A stretch of 59,870 nucleotides of DNA, from assembly GCA_041393015.1 (NCBI GenBank), contig JAWKKV010000014.1, forward strand, positions 1 to 59,870. Reading direction: 5' to 3'. Made by a program: the position numbers and the translations under genes. Under the pieces are notes generated by a model. The model ran no database searches. It worked only from the letters and a program-made list of their open reading frames with translations, and was not told the DNA's origin. The stretch is from JAGQYH01 sp041393015 (GTDB taxonomy: Bacteria > Bacteroidota > Bacteroidia > Chitinophagales > JADIYW01). Below, in pieces: positions 27,658 to 36,021 of the stretch; the stretch's first letter is position 1; every line of letters begins with the position of its first letter.

Positions 27658-28086
27658 ATGAATGATAAATTTATTGGGACATGGATATTAGAAAAGTGGC
27701 AATATCTTTTAGATGAAAAGGAATTGCCATTATGGGAAGATAAAAAGGGAATTTTAATTTATACATCCGATGGAATGATGTCTGCCATTTTAATGGATGG
27801 CAGCAGAAAACCATTTGATCAGCCTTTTTTATCAAAAGGAACTACTCAAGAAAAAGAAGCTGCTGTGAATGGCTATGTCTCTTATGCAGGATCTTTTAAA
27901 ACGGATGAACATAAAGTATATCATCATGTGCATTTCAGCTTATTACCTAATTGGATTGGAACAACCTTAGAAAGATATTATCAATTTGAAGACGATGATA
28001 ATAGCCTTGTTTTAAGTACAGCATCTGAAATCGCTCCCAACGGAAAATCAATTAAAAACATTTTAACATGGCAACGCAAGTATTAA
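27658..28086 (+). CDS. Lipocalin-like domain protein
   Basis: A 142-residue protein starting at ATG 27658, five bases after the oxygenase stop; the frame is open back to 27625 but ATG gives MNDKFIGTWILEKWQY, the normal start of this fold (GTW motif). Further segments: GILIYTSDGMMSAILM, AAVNGYVSYAGSFK, VYHHVHFSLLPNWIGTTLERYYQF. This matches the small lipocalin-like family found beside oxygenases and amidohydrolases. It has no signal peptide, so a cytoplasmic hydrophobic-ligand binder is likely. Tight spacing suggests translation coupled to the oxygenase; it may carry that enzyme's substrate or product (inference). Confidence 0.8.
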   Translation: MNDKFIGTWILEKWQYLLDEKELPLWEDKKGILIYTSDGMMSAILMDGSRKPFDQPFLSKGTTQEKEAAVNGYVSYAGSFKTDEHKVYHHVHFSLLPNWIGTTLERYYQFEDDDNSLVLSTASEIAPNGKSIKNILTWQRKY

Positions 28087-28094
28087 ATTGCCCT

Positions 28095-28110
28095 AACCGA
28101 ATAACCGAAT
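28095..28110. repeat. Two AACCGAAT octamers running into the aldehyde dehydrogenase start
   Basis: Two head-to-tail AACCGAAT units; the last AT of the second unit forms the first two bases of the ATG start at 28109. It is preceded by CCCT like the tract at 26175. Confidence 0.85.
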
Positions 28111-29626
28111 GTCGCAACTACTAACTAGAGAAGAATACGAAAAGAAAATAGCAAAGCTTCAGCCCGAAGGTAGATGCTTTATTGATGGACGATTTGTAGA
28201 AACAGAAACAGGGGAAACCTATGAAAATTTTAGTCCAATAGATGGGAGAAAAATTAATGATGTAGCGTTAGGTAAAGGACAAGACATTAATTATGCTGTT
28301 AGAAAAGCACGAGAGACTTTTGAATCAGGCATTTGGAGAGATACTAGTCCAAAACATAAAATGGCTGTATTTCAAAGAATGTCAGAATTGGTCGTTCAGC
28401 ATCAAGAAGAGTTAGCGCTGCTAGAAACACTAGATACTGGGAAACCTATCCGCTTTAGCACTAAAATAGATATTCATCACCTTTTAGATACCATTAATTA
28501 TTACAAAGGCAGTATTGATAAAATTTATGGCCAGATAGCCAATACCGAATCACACGCCATTGGAATGATTACTCGAGAACCATTGGGTGTAGTAGGTGCC
28601 ATTACGCCTTGGAATTTTCCTATGATGATGGCAGCTTGGAAGATTATTCCGGCATTAGCTACAGGCAACTCCGTAGTGTTAAAACCTGCCGAACAAACGC
28701 CATTAACAGCTTTGAAGATTGCTGAGTTAGCCGTTGAAGCCGGGTTGCCACCAGGTGTTTTAAACATTGTACCAGGTTTTGGTGAAGATGCAGGAAGACA
28801 ACTGGCTTTGCATCACGATGTAGATGCTATAAGTTTTACAGGGTCTACGGAAGTGGCCAAATTACTATTGCAATATGCAGGGCAAAGTAACATGAAAAGA
28901 GTCTCTGCTGAAACGGGAGGAAAATCGCCCAATATAATTTTTGAAGATGCTTACGATTTAGAATATGCTGCCAAGCAAGCGGCTTTTAGTATTTTCTTTA
29001 ATAGTGGAGCCATGTGTGTGGCCGGATCAAGATTGTTGGTACAAGAAAGTGTAGTTGATCAAGTAACGGAATGGTTAATTGAAATGACACAAAAGTTGCA
29101 ACCGGGACATCCATTAGAAGCGAATACTAGAATGGGTTCTGTCATTGACCAAACTCAATTTAAGAAGATTAAACATTATATCGAAGTAGGTCAAGAAGAA
29201 GGCGCTCATTTGATATATGGCGGACAACAAGTGCTCAAAGAAACAGGTGATTGCTATATAGAGCCGACTATTTTTAGTGGTGTTACCAATCAAATGATGA
29301 TCGCAAAAGAAGAGATTTTCGGACCGGTAATCTGTATCATTCCATTTAAAGATGAAGCAGAGGCTTTAAAAATCGCCAACGATACTATTTACGGACTAAA
29401 TGCAGGCATTTGGACAAGAGATTTAGGCAAAGCGCATAGAATGGCGAAAGGTATACGCGCCGGAACCATTTGGGTCAATAATTGGGAAGGCTCAGATTAT
29501 TCCACTCCATTTGGCGGCTTTAAACAATCTGGATTTGGCGGGAAAGATAAATCAATGTATGCTTTAGATAAATACACCAATACTAAAACCACTTGGATTC
29601 ATATTGATGGAAAAGGAGCGAGGTGA
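28109..29626 (+). CDS. NAD(P)-dependent aldehyde dehydrogenase
   Basis: A 505-residue ALDH-superfamily enzyme. Catalytic residues: Asn in TPWNFPMMMA, Glu in ETGGKSPNIIF, and Cys in NSGAMCVAGSRLL; the NAD loop is SFTGSTEVAK, with the C-terminal PFGGFKQSGFGG. The overall wording fits the betaine-aldehyde / gamma-aminobutyraldehyde / semialdehyde dehydrogenase branch. In this cluster it most likely oxidises the aldehyde released by the carotenoid-oxygenase-like enzyme to an acid. Substrate specificity cannot be read from sequence. Confidence 0.92.
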   Translation: MSQLLTREEYEKKIAKLQPEGRCFIDGRFVETETGETYENFSPIDGRKINDVALGKGQDINYAVRKARETFESGIWRDTSPKHKMAVFQRMSELVVQHQEELALLETLDTGKPIRFSTKIDIHHLLDTINYYKGSIDKIYGQIANTESHAIGMITREPLGVVGAITPWNFPMMMAAWKIIPALATGNSVVLKPAEQTPLTALKIAELAVEAGLPPGVLNIVPGFGEDAGRQLALHHDVDAISFTGSTEVAKLLLQYAGQSNMKRVSAETGGKSPNIIFEDAYDLEYAAKQAAFSIFFNSGAMCVAGSRLLVQESVVDQVTEWLIEMTQKLQPGHPLEANTRMGSVIDQTQFKKIKHYIEVGQEEGAHLIYGGQQVLKETGDCYIEPTIFSGVTNQMMIAKEEIFGPVICIIPFKDEAEALKIANDTIYGLNAGIWTRDLGKAHRMAKGIRAGTIWVNNWEGSDYSTPFGGFKQSGFGGKDKSMYALDKYTNTKTTWIHIDGKGAR

Positions 29627-29681
29627 GAAATTCTCAAGATTCAAACTCAAACTCAAATCTCAAATAAATCAATTTGCTACT

Positions 29682-29705
29682 AACCGAACAACCGAACAAC
29701 CGAAC
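29682..29705. repeat. Three AACCGAAC octamers abutting the thiolase start
   Basis: Three perfect AACCGAAC units end at 29705, and the ATG begins at 29706. Just upstream (29640-29675) is a second short-word tract built from CAAACT/CAAATCT. Both fill the gap after the aldehyde dehydrogenase stop. Confidence 0.9.
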
Positions 29706-30917
29706 ATGAAAGAAGCCTATATATACGATGCCATTAGAACACCTCGAGGAAGAGGACATGCAGAAAAGGGAGCATTGAAAGACGTCAAACCTGTCGATCT
29801 CTTAAAAACTGTTTTTCAAGGAATAGAAAATAGAAATCTACTAGATACTTCTCTAGTAGAAGAAGTTGTTATTGGTTGTAATACAGTTACCGGTGAACAA
29901 GGTGCCAATATCGCCAAAATAGCCGCTTTGTATGCTGGTTGGAATCATCAATCCAATGGAGTAACCGTTAGCAGTTTTTGTACTTCAGGATTAGAAGCTA
30001 TTCAAATGGCAGCCATGAAAATCATGACCGACACTGCTTCAGTGGCTGTGGCCGGTGGCGTAGAATCTATGTCGAGAGTACCCATGTTTTCTGACAACGG
30101 TCCTTGGTTTGCAGATAGAGCTGTAGCAAAGAAAACAGGCTTTATTCATATGGGATTGGCAGCAGAAGCAATTGCCAACTTAAATGGGTTTACATCGTCA
30201 GATTTAAATGACTACACTTTAAGATCGCATCAAAATGCGGAAACAGCTTGGTCAAAGGAATATTACACTAAGGATGTAATGGATGTAAAGCAAGATGGCA
30301 ATATTATTCTAAAAAAGGATGAATTGATACGTTCCGGTTTAACCAAGGACAAGTTAGAAATGCTACCAATGGTTTTCAATCCAGAAAAAGATCAAAAAGC
30401 CATAGATTTTATCAGATACAAAATTCCCGAATTACAAAAATTTGATTGCTTGCATACTATAGGCAATGCTCCGGGAATTGCCGATGCTGCTTCATTGATT
30501 TTATTGGGGGATAAAACATTTCAAGATAAAATTGAAAGAAAACCAATTGCTAAAATTATTGGTTTTGCTGCTGTTGCTGTGGATCCTATTTTAATGCTTA
30601 CTGGCGTGGTTGGCGCTACTCAAAAAGTATTGCAAAAAGCAGGGCTTAAAATTGAAGATATAGATCTATTTGAAGTAAACGAATCATTTGCTGCCATTCC
30701 TTTGATGTATGCGAAAAACTTGATAGTTTCACAGGATAAGATCAATGTGAATGGTGGTGCAATCGCTATGGGACATCCGTTAGGAGCTACTGGTGGAATT
30801 TTAATCGGTAGTCTAATCGCTGAATTGCAAAACAGAGGATTGAAACGAGGCATCGCCACCATTTGCGCTGGAGCAGGCATTGCTCAAGCCACATTAATTG
30901 AAATTGTAAATAACTAA
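29706..30917 (+). CDS. Acetyl-CoA C-acyltransferase (thiolase)
   Basis: A 403-residue degradative thiolase starting at ATG 29706, in the family-typical MKEAYIYDAIRTPRGRG; the frame is open back to 29604 but that would add a low-complexity leader encoded by repeats. The nucleophilic Cys is in SSFCTSGLEAIQMA, followed by NESFAAIP, GGAIAMGHPLGATG (His) and CAGAGIAQATLIEI (second Cys). It catalyses the last, thiolytic step of beta-oxidation. With the SCP-x-type thiolase at 24933, the cluster holds two thiolases of different subgroups, suggesting two chain-shortening steps with different acyl-CoAs. Confidence 0.93.
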   Translation: MKEAYIYDAIRTPRGRGHAEKGALKDVKPVDLLKTVFQGIENRNLLDTSLVEEVVIGCNTVTGEQGANIAKIAALYAGWNHQSNGVTVSSFCTSGLEAIQMAAMKIMTDTASVAVAGGVESMSRVPMFSDNGPWFADRAVAKKTGFIHMGLAAEAIANLNGFTSSDLNDYTLRSHQNAETAWSKEYYTKDVMDVKQDGNIILKKDELIRSGLTKDKLEMLPMVFNPEKDQKAIDFIRYKIPELQKFDCLHTIGNAPGIADAASLILLGDKTFQDKIERKPIAKIIGFAAVAVDPILMLTGVVGATQKVLQKAGLKIEDIDLFEVNESFAAIPLMYAKNLIVSQDKINVNGGAIAMGHPLGATGGILIGSLIAELQNRGLKRGIATICAGAGIAQATLIEIVNN

Positions 30918-30929
30918 TAAAAAACCTAC

Positions 30930-32357
30930 ATGACCAGAAGAGAGTTAATTAAGAATGGATTGATAACGATTCCATTTTTAGCCTTAAACCCATTGAAATT
31001 ATTTAGTTTGCCTTACAAGGTTGACTTTACCAAAGCAGATTTCGGAGTAGATTTTCTTTGGGGAACGGCTACTGCGGCATATCAAATTGAAGGCGCTTGG
31101 AATGTTGATGGTAAGGGCGTTTCCATATGGGATACTTTTACTCATGGAAAGAAAAACGTTCTCAATAATGAGAATGGAGATGTTGCTTGTGATTTCTACC
31201 ATAATTACGAGCAAGACATTCAATTAATGAAAGATTTAAATTTGGATGTTTTCAGATTTTCTATTTCGTGGCCTAGAATACTACCGAATGGTACAGGAGA
31301 AATTAATCAAAAAGGGTTGGACTTTTATCACAAAGTGATAGATAAATGTTTGGAAGTAGGCTTACAACCATGGATTACTTGCTATCATTGGGATTTACCT
31401 CAAGCTTTAGAAGATCAAGGAGGATGGACCAATAGAAGCATGATCGATTGGTTTGCGAATTATGTAGATATTATCAGCAAAGAATATGGTGATAAAGTGA
31501 AAAACTGGATGGTTTTAAACGAACCTGCAGGATTTATTTCTTTAGGTTACATGATAGGTATGCATGCGCCAGGGGAAAGAGGTTTGAAGAAATTTATGAA
31601 GGCCATTCATTATTGCAACTTAACAATGGCTGAAGGTGGACGAGTATTGCGAAGAAATGTAAAAGATGGCAATATTGGCAGCACTTGGTCGGTGTCTGCG
31701 GTAGAACCTAAAAATGATAAAAAGAAACATGTTAATGCAGCTCGAAAGGTAGACGCCATGCTCAATAGATTATTCATTGAGCCAAGTTTAGGAATGGGTT
31801 ATCCTTTTGAAGATTTACCCATTATAAAAAGACTAGAAAAATACATTGAGCCGGGTGATGAGGAGAAAATGAAGTTTGAGTTTGATTTTATTGGTGTTCA
31901 AAATTATTTTAGAACAGTGGCTAGATTTAGTTTATGGCCGCCTATCATGTGGGCTAATTTTGTAGATGCTAAAAAATTGGTTAAAGATGAAGAAGAGCTT
32001 ACAGCAATGGGATGGGAAATTTCACCAGAAGGCATTTATGATGTATTAAAGCAATATTCGGCTTACGGCAAGCCATTAATCGTTACAGAAAATGGCGCTG
32101 CATTTGAAGATGAATTAGTGGATGGAAGAGTGCATGATGAAAGACGGGTGAAATTCTATCAAGATTACTTAGCACAAGTTCTAAGAGCCATAAAGGATGG
32201 AATTGAGGTGAAAGGTTATTTTGCCTGGACATTTATGGATAACTTTGAATGGGCAGAAGGCTATCATCCACGTTTTGGTTTAGTACACAATGATTTTGAA
32301 ACACAAACAAGAACCATTAAAGATTCTGGATATTGGTTTCAATCATTCTTAAAGTAA
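30930..32357 (+). CDS. GH1 beta-glucosidase with twin-arginine-like signal
   Basis: A 475-residue glycoside hydrolase family 1 enzyme. Catalytic acid/base Glu198 lies in VLNEPAG and nucleophile Glu387 in VTENGA; FLWGTATAAYQIEGAW, SISWPRILPNG and WTFMDNFEWAEGY are typical. Before the catalytic domain, MTRRELIKNGLITIPFLALNPL has a twin-arginine followed by a hydrophobic run, resembling a Tat signal, so export in folded form is possible. It hydrolyses beta-linked glucosides or related sugars. It is 12 nt after the thiolase and heads a set of carbohydrate-active genes that includes GH31 at 33291. Confidence 0.93.
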   Translation: MTRRELIKNGLITIPFLALNPLKLFSLPYKVDFTKADFGVDFLWGTATAAYQIEGAWNVDGKGVSIWDTFTHGKKNVLNNENGDVACDFYHNYEQDIQLMKDLNLDVFRFSISWPRILPNGTGEINQKGLDFYHKVIDKCLEVGLQPWITCYHWDLPQALEDQGGWTNRSMIDWFANYVDIISKEYGDKVKNWMVLNEPAGFISLGYMIGMHAPGERGLKKFMKAIHYCNLTMAEGGRVLRRNVKDGNIGSTWSVSAVEPKNDKKKHVNAARKVDAMLNRLFIEPSLGMGYPFEDLPIIKRLEKYIEPGDEEKMKFEFDFIGVQNYFRTVARFSLWPPIMWANFVDAKKLVKDEEELTAMGWEISPEGIYDVLKQYSAYGKPLIVTENGAAFEDELVDGRVHDERRVKFYQDYLAQVLRAIKDGIEVKGYFAWTFMDNFEWAEGYHPRFGLVHNDFETQTRTIKDSGYWFQSFLK

Positions 32358-32364
32358 ATTATAA

Positions 32365-33273
32365 ATGAAAAATAAATCACCACTCCATCAATGTCTCCTG
32401 AAAGGGACGTTGATGTTTCATAATCAACATAGTATGATTAGCAATACCTCACAAGTATCTCCTGCAACGGACATTGATGCTTCAAAGTTTGTAAAAACTG
32501 TGCTGATATTAATTCTAACCTCTCTAGTAGTCGTGACAAATTTATCTGCACAAGAAATTTTTAGATTGGATTTTGAAAGCGAACTGGCGCCAGAAGATTG
32601 GTCAGTGTCAAGTAAAGCAGAATGGGGACATTTGATTGGTGAAGATGGAAGTGATTATTTTCGATTTTCATCATCCTATACTTTTGATTTGTTTGATTCT
32701 CCTGCTTTGACGCTAGATGAAGGTAATTATGTTTTGTACTTTTCTTGGAATGAAACCGGTGATATAAATCCCGATTTTGTTAATGTTAGAATTAAAAAAG
32801 GCAATGGTAGCTGGGAAGAAGTTTATGATTTTGGCGGTTTAGAAGGAGGAGCTACCAATAGAGAATGGAGAAAAGATAGTGCTGTTATTGGAAATTTAGA
32901 GACAGCGGAATACACCATACAATTTCAATATAAAAGCACAGGCAAGTATCCGTCACAGTATATTGGCTTAGATAATGTGTTTTTAGTGAAAAGCGATTTA
33001 GTAACTAGTCTTCAACCAACATTAGAGCGCATTGATTTTAGTATTTATCCAAATCCCGTGAAATCAATTTTGAGTTTTAATGTGTTTGATCTAGAAAACA
33101 GAAATTTTGAAGCCAAAATCTTGAATGTAAATGGCCAGTTGCTCAAAACTTTGCCGCTCATCAATGCAAATGGACAAAATACAATAGACGTGTCAGATCT
33201 TGCCAGAGGAACTTATTTGTTAGAATTGGTTAATCAAGAAGGTGTTAAAACAGAAAGTTTTGTTATTCAATAA
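32365..33273 (+). CDS. T9SS-sorted extracellular beta-sandwich protein
   Basis: A protein of up to 302 residues. A hydrophobic signal (KTVLILILTSLVVVTNLSAQ) begins only around residue 44. The mature part (FRLDFESELAPEDWSV ... ITYEYN-like strands, GLDNVFLVKSDLV) resembles a jelly-roll carbohydrate-binding or MAM-like module. Residues from about 225 (IDFSIYPNPVKSILSFNVFDLE ... GTYLLELVNQEG) are a type IX C-terminal sorting domain. Two copies of a 30-bp palindromic repeat lie inside the first 40 codons, so the unusually long n-region is repeat-encoded; a downstream start is possible. It sits between GH1 and GH31 genes. Confidence 0.75.
   Translation: MKNKSPLHQCLLKGTLMFHNQHSMISNTSQVSPATDIDASKFVKTVLILILTSLVVVTNLSAQEIFRLDFESELAPEDWSVSSKAEWGHLIGEDGSDYFRFSSSYTFDLFDSPALTLDEGNYVLYFSWNETGDINPDFVNVRIKKGNGSWEEVYDFGGLEGGATNREWRKDSAVIGNLETAEYTIQFQYKSTGKYPSQYIGLDNVFLVKSDLVTSLQPTLERIDFSIYPNPVKSILSFNVFDLENRNFEAKILNVNGQLLKTLPLINANGQNTIDVSDLARGTYLLELVNQEGVKTESFVIQ
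32386..32415. repeat. 30-bp palindromic element, copy 1
   Basis: Arms CATCAATGTC and GACGTTGATG enclose a 10-nt loop. The copy lies within codons 8-17 of the T9SS protein gene. The same 30-bp element recurs at 32450, 53971 and 54199. Confidence 0.85.
32450..32479. repeat. 30-bp palindromic element, copy 2 (diverged)
   Basis: The sequence shares CTCCTG and the right arm GGACATTGATG with copy 1, but the left arm has decayed (CACAAGTATC). It begins 64 nt after copy 1, so the two form a tandem pair inside the 5' end of the gene. Confidence 0.65.
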
Positions 33274-33290
33274 CAACGATAAATAATACA

Positions 33291-35501
33291 ATGAAAATAA
33301 TTTTTACAGCAATAGTCGCTCTCGTAAGTTTATCATTATCCGCCCAAGAATTCTATCAATTTGATTTGGAGTATAATGCAAGCAACATTTCATCTAATAC
33401 TTATGCGGTCGGTAACTTCAATTTGGATTGGAATAGTGATAACGGTCAATTATCTATAACACATACTGACAATTCAACAAAAGTATTGTGGCAAACCAAT
33501 GCCAATGTTGGTTTTGTTGGTGGCGCCATTGGCGAAGCGGATATTGAAGACAATAGAGGTTCTTTTATTGTAGAAGATCATAAAATAAGTGTTCTTGAAA
33601 CACAATCCATTGAAAATGTGAATCTTAGTGGTGATACTTTTTTGGTTTGTGGTAATGTTTTTAACGATAGTATTGAGGCAAATTATTGTCTAAAATTTTA
33701 TGAAGTAAGTCTTAACCAATTAGAGTTCAGCTTGTCAATTGAAGCACCAATCAATAGAGCGTATCTAACTTATAGTATGGCGGATGAAATCGGGATTTTT
33801 GGTTTTGGAGCGCAATGCACATATTTTAATCACAAAGGTAATCGTGTGCCGATTTTAGTACAAGAGCAAGGAGTTGGTCGTGGAGATGTCAATAATGTTT
33901 TGGTTGATATTGCATTGGGAAGCGCACAAGGCAATGACTATACGGCTTACATTTCAGTTCCTCAATACATTACTTCCAATAGCAATGGTTTGTTTTTGGA
34001 GAATTATGAGATTAGCAATTTTGATTTTACGGAAGAAGATCAAGCCCAAATTGAATTATACGGTAATGAGTTAAAGGGTAGAATTTTAAATGGAGCAACT
34101 CCTTTAAAAATTTTAGAAGAATATACCGCCTATGCTGGTAGAATGAAAAAGTTACCGGATTGGGTGATAGAAGGGGCGATTATTGGTATGCAAGGAGGTA
34201 CTTCAAAATTGTATAATATATGGAATCAGTTAAAAATTGAAGAAACGCCGTTATCCGCATTTTGGATCCAAGATTGGGTAGGGCAACGGACTTCATTAGT
34301 TGGAAAACAGTTGTGGTGGAATTGGGAATTAGACAATAATAGATATCCTGATTACGACTTGTTGTTAGATAGTCTTGGAAATTATGGCATTGAACTGATG
34401 GGTTATGTCAATCCTTTTTTAGTGAATGTTTACCAACAAAAGCCTTACAGAAGAAATCAATTTCAAGAAGGCAATGACAATGGCTATTTGGTGACAAGGG
34501 AAAATGGATTCCCTTATTTAATTCCTAATACCTCATTTTCGTCGGCTATTATAGATATCAGTAATCCGGAAACAAGAATTTGGATCAAAGACATTATCAA
34601 AGACGAAATTATTGCTCGTGGTTTCAAAGGATGGATGGCTGATTTTGGGGAAGCATTGCCATTTGATGCTATTTTAGATAGCGAAGACCCTGCCACTTAC
34701 CATAATGAATATGCAGAAGATTGGGCGAGACTGAATAAAGAAGCTGTGGAGGAAGTAGGTTTAGAAGATGAGATTGTGTTTTTTAGTCGATCAGGCTATA
34801 CTCGAAGCCCGGGAGAGAGTACATTGTTTTGGCTAGGAGACCAATTGGTGGATTGGGGTGAAAACGACGGGATTAAATCAGCAGTAACCGGTCTGTTAAG
34901 CAGTGGAATGTCTGGGTTTTCCTATATGCATACTGACATTGGAGGCTATACTTCTTTTAATGTGGGTATTGGTCCGGTGATTACCAGAAGTAGAGAATTG
35001 CTAGAGCGTTGGACGGAAATGAACGCTTTTACAGTGGTATTTAGAACGCATGAAGGATTAGGACCAACATCTAATCATCAAATATATGAAGATGAAGCTT
35101 CCATTCAACATTTTGCGAAATGGGCAAAAGTGTTTAATGCCTTGTTGTTTTATAGAAAACAATTGGTGGAGGAAGCCTCCTTGACGGGAAATCCAGTAGT
35201 TCGACCGCCATTTTTACATTATCCTGGAGATGTCAATGTGTTGGATTTAACCTACCAACAGTTTATGTTTGGAGATCAGTTTATGGTAGCGCCGGTAACA
35301 GAAGTAGGCGCCACATCAACAGATATTTATTTGCCGGAAGGAGATTGGGTTAATCTATGGAACGGAGATGAAGTTAACTCCTCGGGACAAACGTACACCA
35401 TTAATGATATCCCGGATCGACCGGCCGTATTTTATGTAAAAGGGTCGACAGTTGCCGCTCAGTTCATTCAAAATATGATTGATGCTGGGATTTATGAGTA
35501 A
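33291..35501 (+). CDS. GH31 alpha-glycosidase, sulfoquinovosidase (YihQ)-like branch
   Basis: A 736-residue exported enzyme (signal MKIIFTAIVALVSLSLSAQ). GH31 nucleophile Asp451 lies in GWMADFGEALPFD and acid/base Asp517 in WLGDQLVDW. The whole catalytic region (AFWIQDWVGQR, WWNWELDNNRYPDY, YVNPFL, HTDIGGYTS, RTHEG, PVVRPPFLHY) follows the wording of YihQ-type sulfoquinovosidases rather than ordinary alpha-glucosidases. However, the position that in E. coli YihQ is the sulfonate-binding Arg301 is Gln340 here (GKQLWWNW), while the following Trp is kept. Substrate is therefore uncertain: sulfoquinovosides or another alpha-glycoside. No T9SS domain. It is 17 nt downstream of the T9SS-sorted protein. 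Confidence 0.85.
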   Translation: MKIIFTAIVALVSLSLSAQEFYQFDLEYNASNISSNTYAVGNFNLDWNSDNGQLSITHTDNSTKVLWQTNANVGFVGGAIGEADIEDNRGSFIVEDHKISVLETQSIENVNLSGDTFLVCGNVFNDSIEANYCLKFYEVSLNQLEFSLSIEAPINRAYLTYSMADEIGIFGFGAQCTYFNHKGNRVPILVQEQGVGRGDVNNVLVDIALGSAQGNDYTAYISVPQYITSNSNGLFLENYEISNFDFTEEDQAQIELYGNELKGRILNGATPLKILEEYTAYAGRMKKLPDWVIEGAIIGMQGGTSKLYNIWNQLKIEETPLSAFWIQDWVGQRTSLVGKQLWWNWELDNNRYPDYDLLLDSLGNYGIELMGYVNPFLVNVYQQKPYRRNQFQEGNDNGYLVTRENGFPYLIPNTSFSSAIIDISNPETRIWIKDIIKDEIIARGFKGWMADFGEALPFDAILDSEDPATYHNEYAEDWARLNKEAVEEVGLEDEIVFFSRSGYTRSPGESTLFWLGDQLVDWGENDGIKSAVTGLLSSGMSGFSYMHTDIGGYTSFNVGIGPVITRSRELLERWTEMNAFTVVFRTHEGLGPTSNHQIYEDEASIQHFAKWAKVFNALLFYRKQLVEEASLTGNPVVRPPFLHYPGDVNVLDLTYQQFMFGDQFMVAPVTEVGATSTDIYLPEGDWVNLWNGDEVNSSGQTYTINDIPDRPAVFYVKGSTVAAQFIQNMIDAGIYE

Positions 35502-35554
35502 CTGAAAATCTTTGTTTATGTTTTATTGTATTGAAAACGGCTTTATATATTAGG

Positions 35555-35953
35555 TCATCCTGAATTTTTTTTCAGGATCTAAAAAGTTAATTTATTTCTT
35601 CATTTTATGGAATTTTTCTCATATTCTTCTCTTAATTGTATGAAAGAAGGATTTATCTATATTATGTCTAATTATAATAGAACAGTTTTGTATGTAGGTG
35701 TAACAAATGATATAGAATGAAGAGTGATTCAACACAAAAGTGGAGTTGGCTCTAAATTTACTTCAAAATACAAAGCTTATTATTTGCTGTATTATGAGCG
35801 ATTTTTTTCAATTTCAAATGCAATAGAAAGAGAGAAGCAATTGAAACGATGGCATCGAGAATGGAAATGGAATCTTATTAAAGAGATGAATCCATATTTA
35901 GTAGATTTGTCAATGGAATGGATTTAGAAGATCCTGAATCAAGTTCAGGATGA
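35555..35953. mobile_element. Decayed GIY-YIG cassette between inverted palindromes
   Basis: The left hairpin 35555-35579 (ATCCTGAA, T-rich loop, TTCAGGAT) and the right hairpin 35930-35953 (ATCCTGAA, TCAAG loop, TTCAGGAT) are inverted relative to each other: the outer ends read TCATCC and GGATGA. Between them lies a single small GIY-YIG endonuclease gene with a stop mutation. The arrangement suggests a minimal palindrome-flanked cassette of about 400 bp. Mobility is inference. Confidence 0.5.
35640..35927 (+). pseudogene. GIY-YIG endonuclease, interrupted by in-frame TGA
   Basis: From ATG 35640 the frame reads MKEGFIYIMSNYNRTVLYVGVTNDIE, then TGA at 35718-35720, then RVIQHKSGVGSKFTSKYKAYYLLYYERF and REKQLKRWHREWKW. 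The GIY-YIG pair is represented by FIYIM and LYVGVT, with the catalytic Arg and Tyr region (RVIQH, YYLLYYE) after the stop. An intact relative would have Arg at the TGA position (a single base change from AGA). The product would be a 95-residue YhbQ/UPF0213-like nuclease. With the stop, only 26 residues would be made, so it is most likely inactive. Confidence 0.8.
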
Positions 35954-36021
35954 CACTCCGATTTAAATATTGAATAATTATTGAAGGCAAAGTATTAAAA
36001 GGCTTTTAGCAAGTAAATACC

